Shown: positions 55,799 through 63,214, numbered from the stretch's first letter. The stretch: DNA of 64,000 nt from Sphingomonas sp. S2-65 (GCF_021513175.1 NZ_CP090953.1:1111001-1175000), one strand, 5' to 3'. A program made the numbers and translations. The notes: a model not told the origin generated them from the sequence alone.

Positions 55799-55984
55799 AT
55801 GGTTCATCTGCCGCCTTCCTCCGCAATCGATGCGAAAGCGTCCGCCTATCGAGTGGAGCGCCCCCGCGTAAGCGACGCGGTCGGCGCGGCACTGGAGAAA
55901 GCCTATGCTGGCGATCTGAACCTCCCGCAGGAGATGATCGATCTTCTCCGTCGGCTCAGTAGCCGCGGGCAACGCGCGCACTGA
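55799..55984 (+). CDS. second NepR-like anti-sigma factor
   Basis: 61 residues from ATG 55799. The segment VSDAVGAALEKAYAG with LPQEMIDLLRRL (residues 25-53) has the NepR layout: VG-AL--AY, a short linker, P--x-x-DLL--L. It aligns with the NepR encoded at 58093, with a linker two residues shorter. NepR binds EcfG and keeps it from RNA polymerase until PhyR is phosphorylated. It is divergent from glnE and lies 72 bases from the converging ecfG stop. I infer a paralogous NepR; Sinorhizobium has a precedent for two. It could also have lost function. Confidence 0.7.
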   Translation: MVHLPPSSAIDAKASAYRVERPRVSDAVGAALEKAYAGDLNLPQEMIDLLRRLSSRGQRAH

Positions 55985-56056
55985 TCAGAGGCCGCCGAGT
56001 ACAGCCCCTACCCTCAAGCAGGGTCTCCCCGCGTGACAGGAAGAAGCCCGGGTCGA

Positions 56057-56695
56057 TCAACGATCCCGGCTGAGATCGTCGACTTCGCCCATGATCGTAT
56101 CAAGCGCGCTCTTGCCGCCCGGGTTGGCAAGCGCCTCGCGGCGCGACGGCAACTGACCTTCGGTCAGCAGCGATTCGAGCGCGACACGCCCGCGGGCCAC
56201 GCGGCTCTTGATCGTGCCGACGGCGACGTTGCAGATCTCGGCGGCTTCCTCATAGGCGAAACCGCCAGCGCCGACGAGGATCAGCGCTTCACGCTGCGGC
56301 TGCGGCAGGTGGAGCAGTGCACGCTGCATGTCCGACAGCTCGACATGGCGATCCTGGCTCGCGGGCGCCGCAAGCAGCCGGTCGGCGACGAGGTCGTCCC
56401 ACTCGCCCTTGAAGCGGGCGCGGCGCATCTGCGACAGATAAAGGTTGCGCAGGATGATGAAAGTCCAGGCGCGCATGTTGGTGCCGGCCTGGAAGCGCTT
56501 GCGCGCGGCCCAAGCCTTCAGCAGCGTTTCCTGGACAAGATCGTCCGCGAGGTCACGGCTCCCCGAAAGCGAACGACCGAACGCGCGCAGATGCGGAATG
56601 ACCGTGGCGAGTTGCTTCTTGAATTCGGGATCAGACAGCGAGACGTGCTCGCGCGGTTCCTCCGCGTGATCACCGGGAAGTTCGGTCTGAGTCAT
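56057..56695 (-). CDS. ecfG: general stress response ECF sigma factor EcfG
   Basis: A 212-residue ECF15-type sigma factor. Region 2 (LRAFGRSLSGSRDLADDLVQETLLKAW, then MRAWTFIILRNLYLSQMRR) and region 4 (ALLHLPQPQREALILVGAGGFAYEEAAEICNVAVGTIKSRVARGR, shown by motif) are typical of EcfG. It directs general stress genes from promoters of form GGAAC-N16/17-GTT. phyR and nepR lie within 1.4 kb. An extra 30-residue C-terminal tail (ALDTIMGEVDDLSRDR) is present. Confidence 0.94.
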   Translation of the reverse strand: MTQTELPGDHAEEPREHVSLSDPEFKKQLATVIPHLRAFGRSLSGSRDLADDLVQETLLKAWAARKRFQAGTNMRAWTFIILRNLYLSQMRRARFKGEWDDLVADRLLAAPASQDRHVELSDMQRALLHLPQPQREALILVGAGGFAYEEAAEICNVAVGTIKSRVARGRVALESLLTEGQLPSRREALANPGGKSALDTIMGEVDDLSRDR

Positions 56696-56791
56696 TCGGT
56701 CCCGTTCAGGTACGCGGGCCGGGGATCGGCCTTCGTTGGAGATAGGCTGCGCGTCGGCGATTGCCAGCGTTTTTGACGCTGCTCTGGCCGG

Positions 56792-56929
56792 TCAGGACCA
56801 AATAATGATTGCGAATGCAATGATTACCAGCACCAGCCCGATGCCCAGCACGTACCGCGTCATGTGCGGCGTGGCGCCGGCGCGGGCCTGGTCGGTGGTC
56901 ACATGGATGGGTTCTTCGTTCTCAGCCAT
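56792..56929 (-). CDS. 45-residue single-span membrane protein in the stress locus
   Basis: An ORF too short for usual cut-offs: MAENEEPIHVTTDQARAGAT, then PHMTRYVLGIGL, a hydrophobic run VLVIIAFAIIIW and a final Ser. It predicts a hydrophilic N-terminus (about 25 residues) and one C-terminal helix. GGACC-N17-GTT (56962 to 56938 on the minus strand, one mismatch from the EcfG consensus) would place transcription start near the ATG. The location between phyR and ecfG suggests a stress role, similar in kind to other tiny membrane proteins of general stress regulons. Function unknown. Confidence 0.65.
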   Translation of the reverse strand: MAENEEPIHVTTDQARAGATPHMTRYVLGIGLVLVIIAFAIIIWS

Positions 56930-56971
56930 GCCGCGTAAACCCCTCACTACCGTTTTGGGTCCGTATCATAT

Positions 56972-57004
56972 GGAACCCGGCCCGATTTTTTCGGGCCGGG
57001 TTCC
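56972..57004. terminator. strong hairpin after phyR
   Basis: GGAACCCGGCCCGA (56972-56985), loop TTTTT, TCGGGCCGGGTTCC (56991-57004): a perfect 14-bp stem starting 14 bases after the phyR stop. It probably ends phyR transcription; a U-tract is lacking on the minus strand. Confidence 0.7.
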
Positions 57005-57018
57005 TTCAGGCGGGTGGC

Positions 57019-57816
57019 TCAGGCTGGAACCGTCGCCTCGTCGAAGAACAGCGCCTGGCTGATCGTCGTCTTCACCGTTTCGCGCTGGAACGGCTTGGTG
57101 ATGAGGAAGGTCGGCTCGGGACGCTCGCCGGTGAGCAGACGCTCGGGGAAGGCAGTGATGAAGATCACCGGCACGTTGAATTCGGCCAAGATGTCCTTGA
57201 CCGCATCGATGCCCGAGCTGTCGTCGGCCAGCTGGATGTCGGCCAGCACCAGGCCTGGGCGATCCTCCATCGCCAGCGCTACCGCCTCGTCGCGGGTCAC
57301 GGCGACGCCGGTGACGTCATGGCCCAGGTCGCGGACGATCTGTTCCAGATCCATCGCGATCAGCGGCTCGTCCTCGATGATCATCACGCGGGTGCGCGTC
57401 TGGCGCTCGATCTCGGCGACCGCCTCGGTGACCAGCGTCGACACGGCTTCGGGATCTTCCTCGATCAGATAGCCCGCATCCTCGATGCTGAAGCCTTCGA
57501 CCGTGGTGAGCAGCAGCGCCTGACGCGACAGCGGCGTCAGCCGCGACAGCCGCTTGCGGGCGATCGCCTCGGCCTCGTTCGACTGATCGTCGAGAAGATC
57601 CTCGTCTTCGAGATGAGTCGACTGCCAGATCGCCTGAAACGTACGGTAGAGACCCAGGCGCGGGTGCACGTCCCGCGGAAACTGGTCGGGGGCGGCCACG
57701 ATCGCCTCCAAAGCGGCGCGGACGTACCGGTCGCCTTCCGCCTGACTTCCGGTCAGTGCGCGCGCATAGCGCCGCAACAGGGGAAGGTGGGGCGCGAGTT
57801 GCTGTCCAAGCGACAT
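57019..57816 (-). CDS. phyR: anti-anti-sigma response regulator PhyR
   Basis: 265 residues: an N-terminal sigma-like domain (1-140, PHLPLLRRYARALTGSQAEGDRYV and LSRLTPLSRQALLLTTVEGFS) and a C-terminal receiver (143-262) with IIEDEPL, phosphoacceptor Asp193 (VLADIQL), Thr221 and Lys241. The FATGUY-type motif FITAFPERLLTGE is conserved. On phosphorylation the sigma-like domain sequesters NepR and frees EcfG. The promoter region is shared with nepR on the other strand. Confidence 0.96.
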   Translation of the reverse strand: MSLGQQLAPHLPLLRRYARALTGSQAEGDRYVRAALEAIVAAPDQFPRDVHPRLGLYRTFQAIWQSTHLEDEDLLDDQSNEAEAIARKRLSRLTPLSRQALLLTTVEGFSIEDAGYLIEEDPEAVSTLVTEAVAEIERQTRTRVMIIEDEPLIAMDLEQIVRDLGHDVTGVAVTRDEAVALAMEDRPGLVLADIQLADDSSGIDAVKDILAEFNVPVIFITAFPERLLTGERPEPTFLITKPFQRETVKTTISQALFFDEATVPA

Positions 57817-57931
57817 AAGCGACGAATTCTCCTTCGGGTGCGCAGGGGGCGTCTTAGTCGTCCTCCAACGCAGCTATTGCAACAGATACTGCCGTCCGAA
57901 GGAGCCCCTCCCCGGATTTCGCATCGGGTGT

Positions 57932-57956
57932 GGAACAATCGATCCGCTATTTGGTT
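57932..57956 (+). promoter_or_regulatory. EcfG-type promoter upstream of nepR
   Basis: GGAAC (57932-57936), a 17-base spacer and GTT (57954-57956) match the alphaproteobacterial EcfG consensus. It points toward nepR, leaving a leader of roughly 130 bases. This would give EcfG feedback on its own anti-sigma factor and the kinase gene behind it. Confidence 0.65.
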
Positions 57957-58092
57957 TCATCGCCCGAGCCGAGTGGTGCGCATGCACCCCGCGGTCGCTT
58001 GTGCTCCGCCTCAGTGGCGTCAACGGGGCGCTTGCGTTTATGGTCAGTCGTTCATAGTCCGAGCTCGAATTCGGGCCCGCAGGGGGAAGTTG

Positions 58093-58260
58093 GTGCGTTC
58101 CGCGAAAGACGAAACGAAAAATCCGCCCAGGGGTAAAGATGGCGCGGACGCCGGCAAGCCGAGCCGAGACGTCGGCGGCGCACTGCGCCAGGCGTATGAC
58201 GAAACGCTGAGCGAGACGGTGCCGGACGATCTGCTCGACCTGCTCAAAAAGCTCGATTAG
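58093..58260 (+). CDS. nepR: anti-sigma factor NepR
   Basis: 55 residues starting at GTG 58093 with AGGGGGA five bases upstream (a TTG at 58090 is the alternative). The C-terminal half VGGALRQAYDETLSETVPDDLLDLL is the classic NepR motif, preceded by a charged, disordered N-terminus. It binds EcfG and is removed by phosphorylated PhyR. It lies 8 bases before the histidine kinase gene and is divergent from phyR. Confidence 0.92.
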   Translation: MRSAKDETKNPPRGKDGADAGKPSRDVGGALRQAYDETLSETVPDDLLDLLKKLD

Positions 58261-58268
58261 TTAACCGC

Positions 58269-59837
58269 ATGACCATTCCGGATCAGGAGTCGCGACCCAG
58301 GGGCGTCGCGGCAACGCTGACGCGCGTGCCAACCGGCGCCAAAGTATTCCTGATCCTGCTCGGCGCGCTGTTCCCCCTCGCCCTCATCGCGGCGCTCACC
58401 ACCCTCCAGACCACCCGCGACGCCGACAGCGAGGCGCGGCGCCGGCTCGAGGCCCTGGCCCAGGAGAGCTCCGCGGTCCTCGAAAACGTGCTCGCCAACC
58501 ATGCCAGCCAGATGAGCCAGGCAGTGGCCGCGCTGGAGCAGAATCCTCAGGACGCGCCGAGCTGCACCCGGCTGGTCGGCACCTTCGCCTCGCAGGCAGG
58601 CACCCGTTTCAGTGTGCTCGATGCGCGCGGACAGATATTGTGCGGCCAGCGGCTGACGATCGCCAAGGCCGAGCCGCTCAAGCCCTTCGAAGTGCGCGCC
58701 TCCTTCACCGCGACCGGGCTGCTGTTGCAAATCGGCGGCACCGCCGGCGCCTCGGCCGCCGTCTCCTACCCGGTCGCCAGCCTCAGCGCGCTGATCCGCC
58801 CGAGCGGTTTCGTGCCCGAATATGGCGCGTGGCTGCTCCACGACGGCAACCAGCTCGAGCTGCGCGGCCTGGATCGCCATGGCCCCTTGAGCCGGGTGGA
58901 CAAGGTCGACACTTCGCTGTCGGTGGGCGAGCTGACGCTGGAGATGCGGACGCCCGGTGCACCGATCACGTCGCCGCTGATCGTGACCACGGTGCTGCTG
59001 GTGCTGATGTGGATCGCCGCGGCGATGATCGGCTGGTTCGTCGTCGACCGCCTGCTGATCCGGCCGCTCCGCCGGCTCCGGGCGGGCGTCGGCAGCTACA
59101 AGCCGGGCGAATTGCTGGACATGAAGCGGCTCGGCAACCTGCCGGCGCAGGAGATCCGCGACCTGGGCGAGACGTTCCGCCAGATAACCCAGACCGTGCA
59201 GGTGCACGAGACCGACCTCGCCGAAGGCCTTGTGCGGCAGACGCGGCTTACCCGCGAAGTGCATCACCGCGTCAAGAACAACCTCCAGGTGATCGCCAGC
59301 CTCATCAATTTCCACGCGCGCGGCGCCAAGAGCGTCGAGGCGAGCGAAGCCTATGCCTCGATCCAGCGGCGCGTCGACGCCCTGGCGGTGGTGCACCGGC
59401 ATCATTATGCCGAGATGGAGGAAAATCGCGGGCTCGACGTGCGCGCGGTGGTGGGCGAACTTGCCGCCAATATCCGCGCGACCGCGCCCGACCGCGCCTC
59501 CGGCCTCGGCATCACGCTCGAGATCGAGCCGCTGCTGGTCAACCAGGACGTCGCCATCGCGATCGCCTTCCTGATTACCGAGCTGGTCGAGCTGGCGATG
59601 AGCTGCAATCCCGCCGCCCAGATCCGGATCGCGATGAAGGGCAATGAGGCAGGCGACCGCGCGACGATGCGCGTGGGCTCGCCGGCGCTTGTCGAGAGCA
59701 CGGCGATGGAGGCCCTGCTGGAGGCGCGCTACGGCCGCGTGATCGCCGGGCTGGCGCGCCAGCTGCGCACGAAGCTGCACCACGACCCGCTGATCGGCGT
59801 CTACGAAGCTGAAATCGCGATCACCGGCCGGCCCTGA
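58269..59837 (+). CDS. PhyP-like HisKA_2 sensor kinase of the stress locus with degenerate ATPase domain
   Basis: 522 residues: membrane helices 26-48 and 238-260 flank a periplasmic sensor of about 190 residues, followed by HAMP-like VVDRLLIRPLRRLRAG. The phosphoacceptor box EVHHRVKNNLQVIASLINFH has His333. The ATPase domain lacks key features: the usual ELVTNA box reads ELVELA (441-443; Asn replaced by Leu442) and no DxGxG is seen before the C-terminus. In Sphingomonas the locus-encoded kinase PhyP works as a PhyR phosphatase. Loss of ATP-binding residues here fits that role. Confidence 0.85.
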   Translation: MTIPDQESRPRGVAATLTRVPTGAKVFLILLGALFPLALIAALTTLQTTRDADSEARRRLEALAQESSAVLENVLANHASQMSQAVAALEQNPQDAPSCTRLVGTFASQAGTRFSVLDARGQILCGQRLTIAKAEPLKPFEVRASFTATGLLLQIGGTAGASAAVSYPVASLSALIRPSGFVPEYGAWLLHDGNQLELRGLDRHGPLSRVDKVDTSLSVGELTLEMRTPGAPITSPLIVTTVLLVLMWIAAAMIGWFVVDRLLIRPLRRLRAGVGSYKPGELLDMKRLGNLPAQEIRDLGETFRQITQTVQVHETDLAEGLVRQTRLTREVHHRVKNNLQVIASLINFHARGAKSVEASEAYASIQRRVDALAVVHRHHYAEMEENRGLDVRAVVGELAANIRATAPDRASGLGITLEIEPLLVNQDVAIAIAFLITELVELAMSCNPAAQIRIAMKGNEAGDRATMRVGSPALVESTAMEALLEARYGRVIAGLARQLRTKLHHDPLIGVYEAEIAITGRP

Positions 59838-59879
59838 CGAACGGCACCTAAAAAATCGCGAAAAAAGAGGTCGGGGGCC

Positions 59880-59904
59880 GGAACCGGTAAGCGCGAGCCT
59901 CGTT
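59880..59904 (+). promoter_or_regulatory. EcfG-type promoter upstream of putative small RNA
   Basis: GGAAC (59880-59884), 17 bases, then CGTT (GTT at 59902-59904). This is an exact match to the EcfG consensus including the C before GTT. It starts 43 bases past the kinase stop and predicts transcription from about 59910, just before the first stem-loop. Confidence 0.7.
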
Positions 59905-59909
59905 CTCAT

Positions 59910-60010
59910 ATTCGGATAGCGACCTTTTGCCCCCCCGCTCTCGCTATCCAAGACATGGGCCCGGAAGCGTCAACCCTCCCCCCCCGGTGACGCTTCCGGG
60001 CCTAACACTT
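59910..60010 (+). ncRNA. putative stress-induced small RNA with two C-rich-loop hairpins (GsrN-like)
   Basis: Stem-loop 1: GGATAGCGA (59914-59922) pairs perfectly with TCGCTATCC (59941-59949); its loop holds seven consecutive C (59930-59936). Stem-loop 2: GGCCCGGAAGCGTCA (59958-59972) pairs perfectly over 15 bp with 59988-60002; its 15-base loop is ACCCTCCCCCCCCGG. Such exposed C/CU-rich loops can pair with ribosome-binding sites. An EcfG-type promoter ends 10 bases before stem 1. In Caulobacter the sRNA GsrN is driven by the stress sigma factor and uses a C-rich loop, so a homologue or analogue is inferred. The 3' end is uncertain, since no T-run follows stem 2. Confidence 0.65.
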
Positions 60011-60148
60011 TCCCCTCTCTAAAATCGCCAGTTCGGAAAGAGCGCGCTCGCCAGTGGTCGCGCTGCGCCAACTCGTGCCTGAGGCGGAACGATCTTGTGC
60101 TCCCGCGCATTTCTCCCCCGTCCTTTTAGGCGAGTTTGGAGAATTCGA

Positions 60149-60283
60149 ATGCGTAAGATCTTTGCATGTGCCGCGCTCGCAAGCGCGATGCTCATCTCGG
60201 CGTGCAACACCATCGAAGGCGCGGGCCGCGACGTCTCGTCGGCCGGCGATGCGGTTGCCGGCGCAGCCGACAACAACAAGTAA
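60149..60283 (+). CDS. entericidin-like small lipoprotein
   Basis: 44 residues from ATG 60149 with GGAG nine to twelve bases upstream. The signal ends in a lipobox (LISAC, Cys19), leaving a mature peptide of about 26 residues: NTIEGAGRDVSSAGDAVAG, the entericidin A/B signature. Entericidins are small membrane lipoproteins linked to stationary phase and osmotic stress in enterobacteria. Placement beside the general stress locus suggests stress control, but no exact EcfG promoter was seen directly before it; GGAAC at 60086 lacks a partner GTT. Confidence 0.82.
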   Translation: MRKIFACAALASAMLISACNTIEGAGRDVSSAGDAVAGAADNNK

Positions 60284-60290
60284 GCCGTCC

Positions 60291-60314
60291 GCCCCTCTCC
60301 TCACGGAGAGGGGC
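60291..60314. terminator. hairpin between entericidin and tatC genes
   Basis: GCCCCTCTCC (60291-60300), loop TCAC, GGAGAGGGGC (60305-60314): a perfect 10-bp stem between the two converging genes. It is probably a shared terminator, without a T-run. Confidence 0.6.
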
Positions 60315-60322
60315 GTTCCCCG

Positions 60323-61090
60323 TCAGGAAGAGGCGGCCTCGGAAGCGGCTGCACGATCGCGCCGCGATCGCGTGAAGCGAATTGCCACCAGCGCCAGGAA
60401 ATACAGCAGCACCAGCGGCACCGCGAGCAGCAGCTGCGATCCGACATCGGGCGGAGTAAGCACCGCCGACAGCGCGAACGCGCCGACCACGGCATAGCGC
60501 CAGGCGCCCTTAAGCTGTTCATACGTGACGATGCCGGCATGCTCGAGCAGCATCAGCAGGATCGGCAGCAGGAACGACAGCCCGAACCCGAAGATGAACT
60601 GCATCACGAATTTCAGATAGTCGTTCACGTCGGGGAGTGCCTGTTGCGTCACGCCTCCCAGCTCGCCCTGGAAGCTCAGCAGGAACTTCAGCGCGACCGG
60701 GATCGCGACGAAATAGGCCATGCACGCCCCGGCGATGAACAGTACCGGAGTCGCGAGCAGGAACGGGAACAGCGCCTGCTTTTCCTTCTTGTACAGGCCC
60801 GGCGCAATGAACTGCCAAAGTTGATTGGCGATCACCGGAAATGCGATCATCAGCGCGGCGAAGAATGCGATCTTGATCTCCACCAGAAAGCCGCCGAACA
60901 CCTGAGTATTGATGACCGTCACCTGCCCGGCTGCCTTGAGTGGTGCCACCAACACGGCAAAGATCTTGCGGGCGAAATAGAGGCAGCCGCCGAACGCGAT
61001 CACCAGTGCGGCCAGCGACCACAAGAGGCGGCGGCGCAACTCGACCAGATGCTCAAGCAACGGCGCTTGGGTGTCGTCGATGTCCCTCAC
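60323..61090 (-). CDS. tatC: Sec-independent protein translocase TatC
   Basis: 255 residues with six predicted membrane helices. The N-terminus has the conserved MRDIDDTQAPLLEHLVELRRRLLWS, where E and RRR recognise twin-arginine signals. FIAPGLYKKEKQALFPF and the VFIAGACMAYFVAIPVALKFL region are typical. It overlaps tatB by four bases. The Tat pathway is needed for the predicted Tat substrates PhoD and the PLC-type phosphoesterase encoded in this window. Confidence 0.95.
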   Translation of the reverse strand: MRDIDDTQAPLLEHLVELRRRLLWSLAALVIAFGGCLYFARKIFAVLVAPLKAAGQVTVINTQVFGGFLVEIKIAFFAALMIAFPVIANQLWQFIAPGLYKKEKQALFPFLLATPVLFIAGACMAYFVAIPVALKFLLSFQGELGGVTQQALPDVNDYLKFVMQFIFGFGLSFLLPILLMLLEHAGIVTYEQLKGAWRYAVVGAFALSAVLTPPDVGSQLLLAVPLVLLYFLALVAIRFTRSRRDRAAASEAASS

Positions 61091-61497
61091 AGCGGATGCT
61101 CGCCTTGACCGCGGGTTTTCGGTTCCTCGACCTCGGACACCGGCGCTTCCGCCGCCACTGGCTCAGGCCTGATGTCGGGCTGCGCCACCATCAAGGGGGG
61201 AAGATCGTGCATATCCGCGCCGTCGGCGGATTCGGCCTCGGGTGCCGACAGCGACGGCGCCGGCGGATGCTCGCGCATGATCCGTTCGTTCTCGGCTGCC
61301 CATTGCTTTTCCATCTCGGCCAGTTCGGCCTCGCGGATCATGGTGTCCATGCCCGATCGGAACTGGCGAGCGACGCCGCGCGCCTTGCCCACCCACTTGC
61401 CGACGAAATGCATCGCGCGGGGCAGGTCTTTGGGCCCGATCACGAGCAATGCCACCACGGCAACTAGCAGCAACTCGGTCGGCGCGACGTCGAACAT
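61087..61497 (-). CDS. tatB: Sec-independent protein translocase TatB
   Basis: 136 residues: a short N-terminal membrane helix (TELLLVAVVALLVIGPKDLPRAM, with the conserved GP hinge), an amphipathic helix (FVGKWVGKARGVARQFRSG) and a long Pro/Glu-rich variable C-terminus. It overlaps tatC (ATGA). TatB with TatC forms the receptor for twin-arginine precursors. Confidence 0.93.
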   Translation of the reverse strand: MFDVAPTELLLVAVVALLVIGPKDLPRAMHFVGKWVGKARGVARQFRSGMDTMIREAELAEMEKQWAAENERIMREHPPAPSLSAPEAESADGADMHDLPPLMVAQPDIRPEPVAAEAPVSEVEEPKTRGQGEHPL

Positions 61498-61558
61498 TCA
61501 GCACTGCCTCACGCGCGCGCCGCGATCGGCGCGCGTATCAACGAACAAGATGGACGAC

Positions 61559-61798
61559 TCAGCGCTCTTCGCGAACGCGCTCGGCCTCGGTCTGCAGCGG
61601 CGGGTCGGCTACCGGGCGCCCCTCGATGCGAGTCGGCTCGACGGGCTTGGGTGCGTCGTCGTCCTCGGCCATGCCCTTCTTGAACTGCTTGATGCCCTTG
61701 GCAACGTCACCCATCATGTTCGAGAAGCGGCTGCCTCCGAACAATAAAATGACCAGGATGCCGACGATCAGCCAGTGCATCAGGCTCATGCTACCCAT
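61559..61798 (-). CDS. tatA: Sec-independent protein translocase TatA
   Basis: 79 residues: helix [17 protein letters not shown] followed by the FG hinge and amphipathic helix [20 protein letters not shown], then a charged tail. It is the pore-forming or membrane-thinning Tat subunit. It is the first of the tatA-tatB-tatC run. A GC-rich hairpin (ACGCGCG...CGCGCGT, about 61510-61536) in the 61-base gap to tatB may adjust the TatA to TatB ratio. Confidence 0.94.
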   Translation of the reverse strand: MGSMSLMHWLIVGILVILLFGGSRFSNMMGDVAKGIKQFKKGMAEDDDAPKPVEPTRIEGRPVADPPLQTEAERVREER

Positions 61799-61904
61799 GG
61801 AAAATCTCCTTTGTCGACGCCTATCTAGGCCTCGTATGCGTGTCCGGCAACGGCTGTTGGGCCCGCACGGGCGAATGCCGGGCCGGCGATGTGGTGCGGG
61901 TGCC

Positions 61905-62483
61905 CTATTCGCCTTCGGTTACAGTTTCGCTTGTCTCTTGTTCGAACGCCAGATCGACCGGATCCAGCAGCCCGGCGGCCTTGAGATCGTCGATGCCAGG
62001 CAGGTCGCGGCGACTCGCCAGCCCGAAATGGCTGAGAAAGCCTTGGGTGGTCGCATACATTAGCGGCCGTCCAGGTACTTCGCGCCGCCCCGCCGGCCGC
62101 ACCCACCCCGCTTCCATCAGGACGTCGATCGTTCCCTTGGAGATCTGCACGCCGCGGATCGCCTCGATCTCGGCGCGGGTGACCGGCTCATGATAGGCAA
62201 TGATCGCCAGCGTCTCGATGCCGGCGCGGCTCAGCTTGCGGCTGTCCTCGCGGTCGCGCCGCAACAGGTGCGCCAGGTCGGCTGCCGTCTGGAAGTGCCA
62301 GCGCTCGCCGCGCCGGACCAGTTCGATGCCGCGGCCGGAATAGACCTGCTCGAGCCCGGCCAGGGCTGCACGCACGTCCGCATCGGCACCAACATGCGCG
62401 CGCAGTTCGTCGATGCCGAGCGGGTGCTCGGCCGCGAACAGCACGGCCTCGACCGCGCGCGACAGGTCGTCGAACGATGTCAC
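61905..62483 (-). CDS. scpB: segregation and condensation protein ScpB
   Basis: 192 residues with two winged-helix domains: [23 protein letters not shown] at the start and [43 protein letters not shown] in the second half, the best conserved ScpB signature. With ScpA and SMC it forms the chromosome condensin. It overlaps scpA by four bases. The order nagZ-scpA-scpB-tatABC is widespread in alphaproteobacteria. Confidence 0.94.
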   Translation of the reverse strand: MTSFDDLSRAVEAVLFAAEHPLGIDELRAHVGADADVRAALAGLEQVYSGRGIELVRRGERWHFQTAADLAHLLRRDREDSRKLSRAGIETLAIIAYHEPVTRAEIEAIRGVQISKGTIDVLMEAGWVRPAGRREVPGRPLMYATTQGFLSHFGLASRRDLPGIDDLKAAGLLDPVDLAFEQETSETVTEGE

Positions 62484-63214
62484 ATCAGCGATCGGACATA
62501 GAGCGGCGCAAAGGCCGACTTCTGCCGAAGCTCGACTTTGCCCTGCCGCGCGAGCTCGAGCACCGCGACGAAGGACGAGGCGAGCGCCGACTTGCGATAG
62601 CTCCCGCGCGCTTCGTCAGGCAGGAAGCTGTCGATAATGCTCCAGTCGATCCGCGTGCCGACAAGCGCGGACACCCGCTCGATCGCTTCCTCCAGCGTCA
62701 TCACGTCGCGCTGGGCAACGACATGCATCACCGGCCGGGTGCGCGCGCTGATCCGGCCATAAGCGGCGATCAGGTCGTAGATCTCGGCTTCCCAGCGTGC
62801 CTGGCGAACCACGCGAAGCCCCTCGGGTGCCGCGCGGAGAAACACGTCGCGGCCCATGCGGTCGCGGGCGACCAGCCGGGCGCCCGCCTCGCGCATCGCG
62901 TTCAGCCGCTCCAGCCGTATCTGCAGCCGCAGCGCCAGGTCCTCGGGACTGGGCGTTTCCTCCGGGTTGCGCGGCAGCAGCAGCGCCGATTTCAGATAAG
63001 CCAGCCACGCCGCCATCACCAGATAGTCCGCGGCAAGTTCCAGGCGCAGCGCGCGCGCCTGGTTCACGAAGCCGAGATACTGCTCCACCAGTTCCAGGAT
63101 CGAGATCTGGCGCAGATCGACCTTCTGGTTGCGGGCAAGCGCCAGCAACAGGTCGAGCGGGCCTTCCCAGCCTTCGATCTCGATCTTGAGGGTATCGGCG
63201 GCGTCGTCGCTCAT
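62480..63214 (-). CDS. scpA: segregation and condensation protein ScpA
   Basis: 244 residues: the N-terminal kleisin region starts IEIEGWEGPLDLLLALARNQKVDLRQISILELVEQYL (quoted by motif: WEGPLDLLL, KVDLRQISI) and the C-terminal winged helix lies in SALASSFVAVLELARQGKVELRQ. ScpA bridges SMC heads and binds ScpB. The stop overlaps the scpB start. Confidence 0.94.
   Translation of the reverse strand: MSDDAADTLKIEIEGWEGPLDLLLALARNQKVDLRQISILELVEQYLGFVNQARALRLELAADYLVMAAWLAYLKSALLLPRNPEETPSPEDLALRLQIRLERLNAMREAGARLVARDRMGRDVFLRAAPEGLRVVRQARWEAEIYDLIAAYGRISARTRPVMHVVAQRDVMTLEEAIERVSALVGTRIDWSIIDSFLPDEARGSYRKSALASSFVAVLELARQGKVELRQKSAFAPLYVRSLM

Noticed and set aside
58257..59951. 564-codon minus-strand frame opposite the stress-locus kinase and across the sRNA region
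   Set aside because: Composition-driven shadow. The translated product is Arg/Gly/His-rich with no family features, and it would run through the two perfect hairpins.
59958..60002. 15-bp stem-loop considered as an ordinary terminator of the kinase gene
   Set aside because: It lies 120 bases after the stop, lacks a T-run, is preceded by a second perfect hairpin, and both loops are poly-C behind an EcfG-type promoter. A small RNA explains more of the structure, though it could also provide the RNA's own 3' end.
60086..60115. GGAAC before the entericidin gene as an EcfG promoter
   Set aside because: No GTT occurs at a spacing of 16 or 17 bases.
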